A stretch of DNA of 64,000 bases from Halorubrum rutilum (lineage in GTDB: Archaea > Halobacteriota > Halobacteria > Halobacteriales > Haloferacaceae), in assembly GCF_024494565.1 (NCBI RefSeq), contig NZ_JANHDN010000008.1:131182-195181 (forward strand), in the 5' to 3' direction. Under the pieces are notes generated by a model. It worked only from the letters and a program-made list of their open reading frames with translations, made no database searches and was not told where the DNA came from. The first letter of the stretch is position 1, and each line of letters begins with the position of its first letter. Below are positions 50,187 to 58,488 of the stretch, one piece after another. The position numbers were made by a program, and so were the translations under genes.

Positions 50187-50374
50187 GCAGAGTGACCGCT
50201 ACGGTAGCCGTTTACCGTCGAAAGACTGCGGTGGCGCGTGCCTGCGAGCGGCCGACAGGCCGCGAGTCAGCACGCGCGAGGGAGTCGGTGGTCCGGAGCG
50301 AAGCGAAGGACCGCCGACGAGGCTGGGGAGGCGTGAGGCGCGGTTGCTGTGCGGTCGGGGGGGACTCAAAGGGG

Positions 50375-50470
50375 CAGCCGGGAGGACGGCGTAGGTGACG
50401 CAAGCACCGCAGGGAGCGAACGAAGTGAGCGACTGAGGAGCGCAGCGAGCGTACGCCGTCCTCCCGGCTG
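50375..50470 (+). repeat. 19-bp perfect inverted repeat with 58-nt loop
   Basis: CAGCCGGGAGGACGGCGTA (50375-50393) is the exact reverse complement of 50452-50470. The loop contains further short symmetric GAGCG/CGCAG motifs. Perfect arms of this length in a GC-rich genome suggest selection or recent mobility. Confidence 0.8.
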
Positions 50471-50547
50471 GGGCTTTGGCAGTGTTCACCGCACCAGCGA
50501 TAGCGACGACATACAGCCGAGCGGCTGGGGCTTTGGCAGTGTTCACC
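50465..50547 (+). repeat. 26-nt direct repeat, two copies 57 nt apart
   Basis: The sequence CGGCTGGGGCTTTGGCAGTG followed by TTCACC is present exactly at 50465-50490 and 50522-50547, separated by 31 nt. It overlaps the end of the 19-bp inverted repeat. Only two units and no cas genes, so not a CRISPR array. Confidence 0.85.
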
Positions 50548-50614
50548 ACTGGCCCGGAACCATTTCACTATCGCTCCGCGTCTTTTAATCGCCTCGCCCG
50601 TGACCCCCACGGTA

Positions 50615-51472
50615 ATGACCGCGATTCGGGTGCTGAGCTACAACGTCCGCTACGCCAACCGGGGCGATCACCACGACGCCTGGCACGACCGCCGCGACGC
50701 GGTCGCGCGGCTCGTCCGGTTCCACCGCCCGGACGTCGCCGCCTTCCAGGAGCCGCTCCCGGGACAGCGCGAGGACCTCCGGGAGCGGCTCCCGGCGTAC
50801 AAGTTCGTCGGGCGCGGGCGGGAGGCCGACGGCGAGGGCGAGGGGTGCCCGATCGGGGTCCGAGCCGACCGGTGGGCGATCGCCGACGGCGACACGTTCT
50901 GGCTCTCCGAGACGCCGGACCGGCAGTCGGTCGGCTGGGACGCCGCCCACCCGCGGATCGCGACGTGGGCGCGGGTCCGCGCCGCGGACGGCGACGCCGA
51001 GTTCCTCCTCGTCAACACGCACTTCGACCACGTCAGCGCTGACGCGCGGCGCGAGTCGGCGCGGCTGATCCGCGAGCGGCTCCCGGAGCTGGCCGACGGG
51101 GGCGCGGGACTCGGCGGCGGCGAACCCGCCGGGTCACCGCCGGTCGCGCTCGTCGGCGACCTCAACTGCACGCCGGGGTCGGACCCGCACCGGATCCTCC
51201 TCGGGGACGGTCCGGATGCGGACTCCGGAGGCCGTGAGAAGGGGGGAGGCGACGGACTCGCGCTCCGCGACGCCGCCGCGGTCGCCGACCTCCGGCACGG
51301 CCCGGAGACGAGCCTCACCGACTTCGCGCGGCTGATCGACGGCCGCCGGATCGACCACGCGCTCGTCTCGCCGGCGTTCGACGTGGCGGCGTTCGCGACC
51401 CTGGCCGACCGCGACGACCGGGGACGGTACCCATCCGACCACCTTCCAATCTTGGCGCGGCTGTCGCTGTAA
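50615..51472 (+). CDS. Endonuclease/exonuclease/phosphatase family protein
   Basis: A 285-residue EEP-fold hydrolase. Motifs: IRVLSYNVRYANRG (Asn), VAAFQEPLPGQ (Glu metal ligand), LLVNTHFDHVS, LVGDLNCTPGSDPH, and the final YPSDHLPILARL with Asp-His. Family members cleave DNA/RNA, phosphoinositides or other phosphodiesters; substrate unknown. The ATG at 50615 is supported by a TTTTAA box A at 50583-50588. It has one acidic insertion (about 195-215). Confidence 0.88.
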   Translation: MTAIRVLSYNVRYANRGDHHDAWHDRRDAVARLVRFHRPDVAAFQEPLPGQREDLRERLPAYKFVGRGREADGEGEGCPIGVRADRWAIADGDTFWLSETPDRQSVGWDAAHPRIATWARVRAADGDAEFLLVNTHFDHVSADARRESARLIRERLPELADGGAGLGGGEPAGSPPVALVGDLNCTPGSDPHRILLGDGPDADSGGREKGGGDGLALRDAAAVADLRHGPETSLTDFARLIDGRRIDHALVSPAFDVAAFATLADRDDRGRYPSDHLPILARLSL

Positions 51473-51501
51473 GGGGGCGGTGGATCCCCCGGAGCGAAGG
51501 G

Positions 51502-52200
51502 CTACTCGTCCCCGCCCGCGTCCATCTCGTCGGCGTACTTCTCCAGCACCGCCTCGTAGCCGCGCTTCGCCGTCTCGTACGTCTCGCGGAGGTCGGCGAC
51601 CGGGGTCTCGCTCGCGTCGACGCGGAGGTCGTCGTAGTACGGGTCGTCGGCCTCCTCGGTGTTCCGGACCAGCAGGGCCGCGGACTGCACGTCGAGGTCC
51701 TCGCGCCTGTCGCCGCCGGCGGCGTGGCCCGCCGCGAGCGCGTCGATCAGCCGCTCCGCGAGCGGGGCGTCGCCGTGGGCGGCCGACTCGTAGGCGGCCG
51801 CGGCGTCGTCGATCACGTCCTCGCCCGTCAGGAGGTTGCCGGCGACGGTGTAGTTCTCGCCCTCGACGTGGCCGTACCAGTCGCGGCACTCGTCGCCGGA
51901 GAACGCGAAGGTCCCGTCGGCGTCGACGCCGTGGAGCTGACGCTCCGGCTTCCCCTCGTCGGCGTTCAACAGGGCCTCCAGCGCGTCGTCGACCGCGAGC
52001 CCGTCGCCGAGGTACTCGATCCCCTTCCGCCCGAGCTCGACGTTGACGAGCGACTGCGTCGCGACCGCGCCGTCCGCCGACGCGAACGGACACAGGGCGC
52101 CGACCCCCGGCAGCCGGGTGGTCACCGCCACGCCGTACCGGACCCGATCGCCGCCGTCGTCGTCGGTGTACCGCTCGCGGACGCAGATGCTGAACGTCAC
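51502..52200 (-). CDS. DUF1028 (Ntn-hydrolase-like) protein
   Basis: A 232-residue DUF1028 protein of the Ntn-hydrolase-like fold. The region RYGVAVTTRLPGVGALCPFA is followed by DGAVATQSLVNVELGRKGIEYL, and later GENYTVAGNLLTGEDVIDDAA, which is diagnostic. Biochemical function unknown; some relatives are fused to peptidoglycan-related domains or amidases. The C-terminus is charged. It converges with the EEP gene. Confidence 0.9.
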   Translation of the reverse strand: MTFSICVRERYTDDDGGDRVRYGVAVTTRLPGVGALCPFASADGAVATQSLVNVELGRKGIEYLGDGLAVDDALEALLNADEGKPERQLHGVDADGTFAFSGDECRDWYGHVEGENYTVAGNLLTGEDVIDDAAAAYESAAHGDAPLAERLIDALAAGHAAGGDRREDLDVQSAALLVRNTEEADDPYYDDLRVDASETPVADLRETYETAKRGYEAVLEKYADEMDAGGDE

Positions 52201-52432
52201 ACCGGCCGTGGGTCGGCGACCGGCAAAAGGCTCCGCCTCGGGGGCGACGTTTCCGGTTCCGGACGGCGGTGCGCCGGAGCCGGTCCGACGAGCCCGTACG
52301 CCCCGGTTTTATGACCGCTCCGGGGCGGTTCCGGGCGATTTACGCGAGAGAAAAACCGCAGATCGCGGCGGGATCCGCGGTCGCGTGGCACGTGTGAACC
52401 GGCGACACACTTATGACTGAGAATCCCTCCCA

Positions 52433-52440
52433 TACATATA
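52433..52440 (+). promoter_or_regulatory. Probable promoter of the prkA operon, with long leader
   Basis: TACATATA in an AT-rich context. Transcription would start near 52460, leaving a 5' leader of about 150 nt before the prkA ATG at 52612. The gap 52201-52611 holds no convincing gene. The leader contains CGGCTCG-A-CGAGCCG (about 52502-52516), a perfect palindrome able to form a stem. Earlier box A candidates (about 52339-52343 and 52409) also exist. Confidence 0.45.
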
Positions 52441-52611
52441 GCCTCGGTTACGGGCGAAACGGCGACCCGCGGCGGGTCCCCCTCGACGACAGCGGCGTTC
52501 GCGGCTCGACGAGCCGTCGTTCCGGCACGGAGAGCCGCGCCGCCGCTCGGCGCGCGTCCGAACGCGCGGTCCGGTCGCGAGGCCCCTCGCCCGTCCGAGA
52601 GACGTGATACG

Positions 52612-54687
52612 ATGACAGACCGACACACGCTCGAACGGCTCAGCGAGGAGTACCGGACGAACGTCCCGGACGACCTCCGGGAACCCCGCTCGTTCGACTG
52701 GTACCTCGACGCGCTGTACGAGGAGCCGCGCATCGCGCGGAACGCCCACCAGCGCGTCGCCGACATGTTCGACCACTACGGCACCCGATACGACGAGGAA
52801 CGCGGCGTCGTGGAGTACGCGCTCGCCGCGGACGACCCGCTCCACGACGGCGAGAACGTCTTCTACGGCCGCGAGGTCCACGAGTCGATCCACGAGTTCG
52901 TCAACAAGGTGAAGTCCGGCGCCCGCGGGCTCGGCCCCGAGAAGCGGATCAAGCTCCTCCTCGGCCCCGTCGGCTCCGGGAAGTCGCACTTCGACTGGCT
53001 CACGCGCCGCTACTTCGAGGCGTACACCCGCGAGGAGGCCGGCCGGATGTACACCTTCCGCTGGGTCGACCTCTGCTCCGTGATCGACGACCAGGACCCG
53101 GCCGACGACGCGGTGCGCTCGCCGATGAACCAGGACCCGCTCGTGCTCCTCCCGCGCCCGCAGCGCGAGGAAGTCATCGAGGACCTCAACGAGCGGCTCG
53201 ACGCCCCCTACAGCCTCCGGAACGACCAGCACCCGGACCCGGCCTCGGAGTTCTACCTGAACGAGCTGCTCGCGCACTACGACGACGACCTGCAGCGCGT
53301 CCTCGACGAGCACGTCGAGGTCGTCCGCCTCGTCGCCGACGAGAACCGCCGGGAGTGCATCGAGACCTTCGAACCGAAGGACAAGAAGAACCAGGACGAG
53401 ACGGAGCTCACCGGCGACGTCAACTACGCGAAGCTCGCCGTCTACGGCGAGTCCGACCCGCGCGCGTTCGACTACGCCGGCGCGTTCTGTAACGCGAACC
53501 GCGGCCTCTTCTCCGGCGAGGAGCTGCTCAAGCTCCAGCGCGAGTTCCTCTACGACTTCCTGCACGCCTCCCAGGAGTCGACGATCAAGCCGAAGAACAA
53601 CCCCCGGATCGACATCGACCAGGTGATCGTCGGCCGGACGAACATGCCGGAGTACCGCGAGAAGACCGGCGACGAGAAGATGGAGGCGTTCAACGACCGC
53701 ACCAAGCGGATCGACTACCCCTACGTGCTGGAGTACGAGAGCGAGGCGAAGATCTACGAGAAGATGCTCGACAACGCGGACGTGCCGAACGTCCACGTCG
53801 AGCCGCACGCGCTGGAGATGGCCGGCCTCTTCGGCGTGCTCACCCGGTTGGAGGAGCCGACAGACGAGACGGTGAGCCTCCTCGACAAGGCGAAGGTGTA
53901 CAACGGGGAGTTGGAGGACGAGGAGATCGACCGCCGGAAGCTCCGGGAGGACGCCGCCGAGCAGGCCGACGTGAGCGAGGGGATGGACGGCGTCTCCGCG
54001 CGGTTCATCGGCGACGAGATCGCCGAGGCGATCATGGACGCCACCCACCGCGAGCGCGGCTACCTCTCGCCGCTGTCCGTCTTCGACCACTTCGAGGCGA
54101 ACCTCGGCGGGCACGGCTCCATCGCCGCCGAGGACCTCGACCGCTACGAGCGCCTCTTAGAGACCGTCCGCGAGGAGTACCGCGAGCGCGCGATCGAGGA
54201 CGTGCGGCACGCGCTGGCGTACGACGTCGACGAGCTCCGGCGGCAGGGCGAGAAGTACATGGACCACGTGATGGCGTACATCGACGACGACACCGTCGAC
54301 GACGAGCTCACCGGACGCGAGACGGAGCCCGACGAGACGTTCATGCGCGCGGTCGAGGAGCAGTTGGACGTCCCCTCGGACCGGAAGGACGACTTCCGGC
54401 AGGAGGTGTCGAACTGGGTGTCGCGGCGCGCCCGCGAGGGGCGCGACTTCGACCCCCAGGAGAACGACCGCCTCCGGCGCGCGCTGGAGCGCAAGCTGTG
54501 GGAGGACAAGAAGCACAACATCAACTTCTCCGCGCTGGTCTCGGCGACCGACCTCGACGACGAGGAGCGCAGCGCCTGGGTCGACGCCCTCGTCGACCGG
54601 GGCTACTCCGAGGACGGCGCGGCCGAGGTGTTAGAGTACGCGGGCGCCGCCGTCGCCCGCTCGGAGATCGAGGACGGCGGGGACTGA
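52612..54687 (+). CDS. prkA: PrkA family serine protein kinase
   Basis: A 691-residue PrkA/YeaG-type protein. The AAA domain has Walker A GPVGSGKSHF at about residues 118-127, preceded by EFVNKVKSGARGLGPEKRIKLLL. Central parts include FCNANRGLFSGEELLKLQREFLYDFLHASQE, IIVGRTNMPEY-like (residues about 340-350), and the C-terminal PrkA region (DRYERLLETVREEYRERAIEDVR). Bacterial PrkA (YeaG) governs stress and starvation responses. First gene of a four-gene operon; the next ATG lies one base after its TGA. The length is near E. coli YeaG (about 640). Confidence 0.93.
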   Translation: MTDRHTLERLSEEYRTNVPDDLREPRSFDWYLDALYEEPRIARNAHQRVADMFDHYGTRYDEERGVVEYALAADDPLHDGENVFYGREVHESIHEFVNKVKSGARGLGPEKRIKLLLGPVGSGKSHFDWLTRRYFEAYTREEAGRMYTFRWVDLCSVIDDQDPADDAVRSPMNQDPLVLLPRPQREEVIEDLNERLDAPYSLRNDQHPDPASEFYLNELLAHYDDDLQRVLDEHVEVVRLVADENRRECIETFEPKDKKNQDETELTGDVNYAKLAVYGESDPRAFDYAGAFCNANRGLFSGEELLKLQREFLYDFLHASQESTIKPKNNPRIDIDQVIVGRTNMPEYREKTGDEKMEAFNDRTKRIDYPYVLEYESEAKIYEKMLDNADVPNVHVEPHALEMAGLFGVLTRLEEPTDETVSLLDKAKVYNGELEDEEIDRRKLREDAAEQADVSEGMDGVSARFIGDEIAEAIMDATHRERGYLSPLSVFDHFEANLGGHGSIAAEDLDRYERLLETVREEYRERAIEDVRHALAYDVDELRRQGEKYMDHVMAYIDDDTVDDELTGRETEPDETFMRAVEEQLDVPSDRKDDFRQEVSNWVSRRAREGRDFDPQENDRLRRALERKLWEDKKHNINFSALVSATDLDDEERSAWVDALVDRGYSEDGAAEVLEYAGAAVARSEIEDGGD

Positions 54688-54688
54688 G

Positions 54689-57112
54689 ATGAGCGAGTCC
54701 GACCGACCCGACGGCGAGGGGTTCGTCCGAGCGGCCGACGAGACCCTCCGCGGCGCGTACGACCCGCCGATGAGCCTCGACGAGTACGTCGACCGCGTCC
54801 TGGAGAACCCCGTCGCGGCCGCCTCCGGCGCGCGCTACGTCCTCGCGGCGATCGAGTCCGAGGGCACCCGCGAGGTCCGCGAGCGCGGCGAGCGGCTGGA
54901 GCGGTACCGCTTCTTCGACGACCCGTTCAACGACGGCGAGCACGCCGTCCTCGGCAACACCGCCGCGCTCAACGCGTTCGTCGACGACCTCCGGGCCGCC
55001 GCCGCGGGCCGCGGCAACGACGAGAGCATCGTCTGGATCGACGGCCCCACCGCGACCGGGAAGTCGGAGTTCAAGCGGTGCCTGGTGAACGGGCTCCGGG
55101 AGTTCTCGAAGACGGAGGCCGGGCGCCGCTACACCGTCGAGTGGAACGTCACCGGCGCCGCCGGGGGGATCGGCGGCCCGGGGAGCGGCCTCTCGTACGG
55201 GGACGGCGGCGACGCCTCCGCGTGGTACCGCAGCCCGGTGCAGGCGCATCCCCTCTCCGTGTTCCCGGAGGCCGTCCGAGAGTCGATCGCCGACGCCGTC
55301 GACGACGACGCCTACCCGATCGCGGCCGACGTCGACCTCGACCCCTTCAGCCGCGAGGCGTACGACCACCTGGAGTCGGCGTACCGCGACGAGGGGCGCC
55401 GGGACCTCTTCTCCGCGATCACCGACCGCGACCACCTCCGCGTGACGAGCTACGTCGTCGACGTGGGGGAGGGGATCGGGGTGCTCCACGCCGAGGACGA
55501 CGGCACCCCGAAGGAGCGCCTCGTCGGCTCGTGGATGGGCGGCATGCTCCGCGAGCTCGACTCGCGCGGCCGGAAGAACCCGCAGGCGTTCAGCTACGAC
55601 GGCGTGCTCTCGCAGGGGAACGGCGTCGCCACCGTCGTCGAGGACGCCAGCCAGCACGCCGACCTGCTCCGGCGGCTGCTCAACGTCCCCGACGAGCGCC
55701 GCGTGAAGCTCGACAAGGGGATCGGGATGGACCTCGACACCCAGCTCATCGTCATCTCGAACCCCGACCTCGACGCCGAGCTCGACCGCCACGCCGACCG
55801 CGAGGGCGCCGACCCCCTGAAGGCGCTGAAGCGCCGGCTCACCCGGCACGAGTTCCGCTACCTGACGAACCGGCGGCTGGAGGCGGAGCTGCTGCGCCGC
55901 GAGGTCGGCGGGGTCCGGGGCGTGCCGACCGTCGACGGAGTGGACGAAGCGGCCGAGTCGGAGACGGGGGAGAGCGGGGGCGACGGTCCCGCCCGCGACC
56001 CGGCCGACGAGCCCGGCGCCGCGGCCCTCGCGGTCGACGTCCGCGACGAGGACGGGACGGTCACGGAGCGCGAGCTCGCGCCCCACGCGGTCGGCGCGGC
56101 GGCGCTGTACGCGGTCGTCACCCGGCTCGACACCGAGGACCTGCCGCCCGATATCGGACTCATCGAGAAGGCGGAGCTGTACGAGACCGGCGAGCTCCGG
56201 CGGGAGGGCGACGACGAGACGGTCACGGTCGACGACGTCGAGTTCGGCGACGGCGACGGTCGGAACGGGATCCCGGTGACGTACACCCGCGACGTCGTCG
56301 CCGACCTGCTCGGGAGCGACGCCGACCGGAGCCACCCGGAGCTCCCGGTCGAGCGCGTCGTCACGCCGACCGACGTGCTCGACGCGATGGCCGAGGGGCT
56401 CTCGGCGGCGCCGCTGTTCTCCCGCTCGGAGGTCGCGGAGTTCGAGAGCCGGAAGGCCCCGGTCGCCGAGCGGGTCCGGGAGCGCCAGCGCGCCGACGTG
56501 ATCGACGCCGCCCTCGCGGAGGCGACCGTCTCGGAGGAGACGGTGGCCGAGTACGTCGAGCACGTGTACGCCTGGGACGCCGACGAGCCGGTGGAGACGG
56601 AGCGCGGTCCCGAGGAGCCGGACGCGCTCGCGATGAAGGTGTTCGAGACGGAGACGCTGGGGCGGTTCGACGAGGACGACTACTACGGCACCGACCCGAC
56701 GCGGGCGGTCGCCGAGTTCCGCCGCGACCGCGTGATCCGGGCGCTCACCCGGTACGCGTGGCGGAACCGCGGCGACGAGTTCAGCGTCGACGACGTGGAG
56801 CTCCGGGAGATCCCCGAGCTGCGCGAGGTGCTCGACGCGAACGACCTGGCCGACCTGAAGCGGCGCTTCCCGGAGCTGGACCCGGCCGAGTGGGCCGACC
56901 CGCCGGCCGACACCGAGACGGAGCGCGTGAAGGCGGCGACGGTCGAGCGGCTCGTCGACCGCGGGTACAGCCCCGCGTCGGCCGAGCTGACCAGCCGCGC
57001 CGTGATGCGCGGCGCCCGCGACGAGTGGGCCGACCTCGCCGCCGACGGCGGCGACGAGGGGCGGCGCGGCGGCCGCGACGGCGGGAACGGGGGTGGCGTC
57101 TCGTGGGACTGA
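54689..57112 (+). CDS. Second PrkA-like protein
   Basis: An 807-residue PrkA homologue. Walker [15 protein letters not shown] is at about residues 118-131, almost the same position as in the preceding PrkA. The region [36 protein letters not shown] corresponds to the first protein's AAA core. An acidic insertion occurs at about residues 415-450. The C-terminus (RWFPELD-like, [12 protein letters not shown]) resembles that of the first protein. Probably the two form hetero-oligomers. Overlaps the YeaH gene by ten bases. Confidence 0.88.
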   Translation: MSESDRPDGEGFVRAADETLRGAYDPPMSLDEYVDRVLENPVAAASGARYVLAAIESEGTREVRERGERLERYRFFDDPFNDGEHAVLGNTAALNAFVDDLRAAAAGRGNDESIVWIDGPTATGKSEFKRCLVNGLREFSKTEAGRRYTVEWNVTGAAGGIGGPGSGLSYGDGGDASAWYRSPVQAHPLSVFPEAVRESIADAVDDDAYPIAADVDLDPFSREAYDHLESAYRDEGRRDLFSAITDRDHLRVTSYVVDVGEGIGVLHAEDDGTPKERLVGSWMGGMLRELDSRGRKNPQAFSYDGVLSQGNGVATVVEDASQHADLLRRLLNVPDERRVKLDKGIGMDLDTQLIVISNPDLDAELDRHADREGADPLKALKRRLTRHEFRYLTNRRLEAELLRREVGGVRGVPTVDGVDEAAESETGESGGDGPARDPADEPGAAALAVDVRDEDGTVTERELAPHAVGAAALYAVVTRLDTEDLPPDIGLIEKAELYETGELRREGDDETVTVDDVEFGDGDGRNGIPVTYTRDVVADLLGSDADRSHPELPVERVVTPTDVLDAMAEGLSAAPLFSRSEVAEFESRKAPVAERVRERQRADVIDAALAEATVSEETVAEYVEHVYAWDADEPVETERGPEEPDALAMKVFETETLGRFDEDDYYGTDPTRAVAEFRRDRVIRALTRYAWRNRGDEFSVDDVELREIPELREVLDANDLADLKRRFPELDPAEWADPPADTETERVKAATVERLVDRGYSPASAELTSRAVMRGARDEWADLAADGGDEGRRGGRDGGNGGGVSWD

Positions 57113-58488
57113 CCGACGACCGCGAGCGCTTCCGCGAGGTCGGCGAGCAGCGCCGCGAGGACCTCTCGGAGTTCATCAGCCACGGCGACCTCGGGCGCTC
57201 CGGCCCCGATCAGGTCAAGATCCCGGTGAAGATCGTCGACCTCCCGGAGTTCGAGTACGACCAGCGGGAAGCCGGCGGCGTCGGACAGGGACAGGGCGGC
57301 CAGCCGCAGCCCGGCCAGCCGGTCGACCCCGATCCCGACGGCGACGGCGACGAGGAGGGCGACCCCGGCGAGGAGGGCGGCGAGCACGAGTACTACGAGA
57401 TGGACCCCGAGGAGTTCGCGCGCGAGCTCGACGAGGAGCTCGGGCTCGACCTCGAACCGAAGGGGAAGCGCGTGGTCGAGGAGGTGGAGGGCGACTTCAC
57501 CGACACCGCGCGCGCCGGGCCGCGCGGGACGCTCGACGTCGACGAGTTCTTCAAGCGCGGGCTGAAGCGCTACCTCGCGACCGACTTCGACGAGGCGTAC
57601 GTCCGCGAGGGGCTGTTCGTCGCCGGCACCGATGTGGACGACGTGTTCGCGTGGGCGCGTGACCGGGGCGTCCCCGTCTCCCGCGCGTGGATCGCCGACG
57701 CCGCGGCCACCCTCGCCGAGGAGCGCGGCGAGCCGGTCGAGGCGCTCGACCGCTGGGAGAGCTTCGAGGCGCTCGACGACGAGGTGGACCGCGAGCCGGT
57801 GAGCCACCGGATCCGGCGGGAGGGGCTCGACAGCGTCCCGTTCCGGCGGGAGGACGAGCGGTTCCGCCACCCGGAGGTGATCGAGAAGCGCGAGCGCAAC
57901 GTCGTCGTGGTGAACGTGCGCGACGCCTCCGGCTCGATGCGCGAGACGAAACGGGAGCTCGTCGAGCGCGTCTTCACCCCGATGGACTGGTACCTGACGG
58001 GGAAGTACGACGCCGCGGAGTTCCGGTACGTGGTCCACGACGCGGAGGCGTGGGAGGTCGACCGCGAGGAGTTCTTCGGGATCCAGTCCGGCGGCGGGAC
58101 CCGGATCTCCAGCGCCTACGAGCTCGTCGAGGAGATCTTAGAGGAGTACCCGTACAGCGAGTGGAACCGCTACGTCTTCGCGGCCGGGGACTCTGAGAAC
58201 TCCGGCAGCGACACGACCGACTCGGTGATCCCGCTGATGGAGTCGATCGACGCCAACCTCCACGCGTACGTGGAGACCCAGCCCGGCGGCGCCGCGCCGA
58301 ACGCGCGCCACGCGGACGAGGTGGAGGAGGCGCTCGGCGACGCCGACGACGTCGCGGTCGCGCGCGTGTCGGACCCGGACGACGTCACCGACGCCATCTA
58401 CGAGATCCTCAGCACGGAGGCGGACCGCGACGACGCGGCCGTCGGCGAGGCGGCGAGCGGGCGCGCCGACGGGGGTGACCGGCGATGA
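57103..58488 (+). CDS. yeaH: YeaH/YhbH family protein (DUF444)
   Basis: A 461-residue DUF444 protein. It begins [20 protein letters not shown] (GTG at 57103), then [17 protein letters not shown] and a Gly/Gln/Asp-rich stretch (about 60-95). A vWA-like region follows with [20 protein letters not shown], whose DxSxS is a MIDAS motif, and [17 protein letters not shown] and [10 protein letters not shown]. It partners PrkA and SpoVR in bacteria. Its start lies within the preceding gene and its end overlaps SpoVR by four bases, so translation should be coupled throughout. Confidence 0.93.
   Translation: MGLTDDRERFREVGEQRREDLSEFISHGDLGRSGPDQVKIPVKIVDLPEFEYDQREAGGVGQGQGGQPQPGQPVDPDPDGDGDEEGDPGEEGGEHEYYEMDPEEFARELDEELGLDLEPKGKRVVEEVEGDFTDTARAGPRGTLDVDEFFKRGLKRYLATDFDEAYVREGLFVAGTDVDDVFAWARDRGVPVSRAWIADAAATLAEERGEPVEALDRWESFEALDDEVDREPVSHRIRREGLDSVPFRREDERFRHPEVIEKRERNVVVVNVRDASGSMRETKRELVERVFTPMDWYLTGKYDAAEFRYVVHDAEAWEVDREEFFGIQSGGGTRISSAYELVEEILEEYPYSEWNRYVFAAGDSENSGSDTTDSVIPLMESIDANLHAYVETQPGGAAPNARHADEVEEALGDADDVAVARVSDPDDVTDAIYEILSTEADRDDAAVGEAASGRADGGDRR

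Larger units (their letters stand above)
50208..50547 (+). ncRNA. Candidate structured RNA / repeat element
   Basis: The stretch 50160-50614 carries no convincing gene. Within it are three consecutive hairpins: 50234-50241/50270-50277 (8 bp) with inner GCGGCC/GGCCGC (50248-50253/50258-50263); 50284-50294/50308-50318 (11 bp, one G-U if read as plus-strand RNA); and 50375-50393/50452-50470 (19 bp, perfect). A 26-nt direct repeat follows. The single G-U becomes A-C on the minus strand, favouring a plus-strand transcript. Short frames here have unusual composition and no recognisable domain. It may equally be a dispersed non-autonomous mobile repeat. Confidence 0.4.

Noticed and set aside
50192..50398. 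Protein-coding frame on the plus strand in the structured region
   Set aside because: Arg/Gly-rich composition, no domain, and the frame crosses three hairpins; the base pattern is better explained by structure.
50465..50547. CRISPR-like repeat and spacer pattern
   Set aside because: Only two copies of the 26-nt unit with one 31-nt gap, no cas genes, and the unit does not resemble haloarchaeal CRISPR repeats.
50349..50588. Second short plus-strand frame with a repeated GWGFGSVH motif
   Set aside because: The amino-acid repeat is only the translation of the 26-nt DNA repeat; there is no other coding sign.
52413..52607. 64-codon frame upstream of prkA
   Set aside because: It overlaps the best promoter (52433-52440) and is Arg/Ser-rich without homology; more likely leader DNA.
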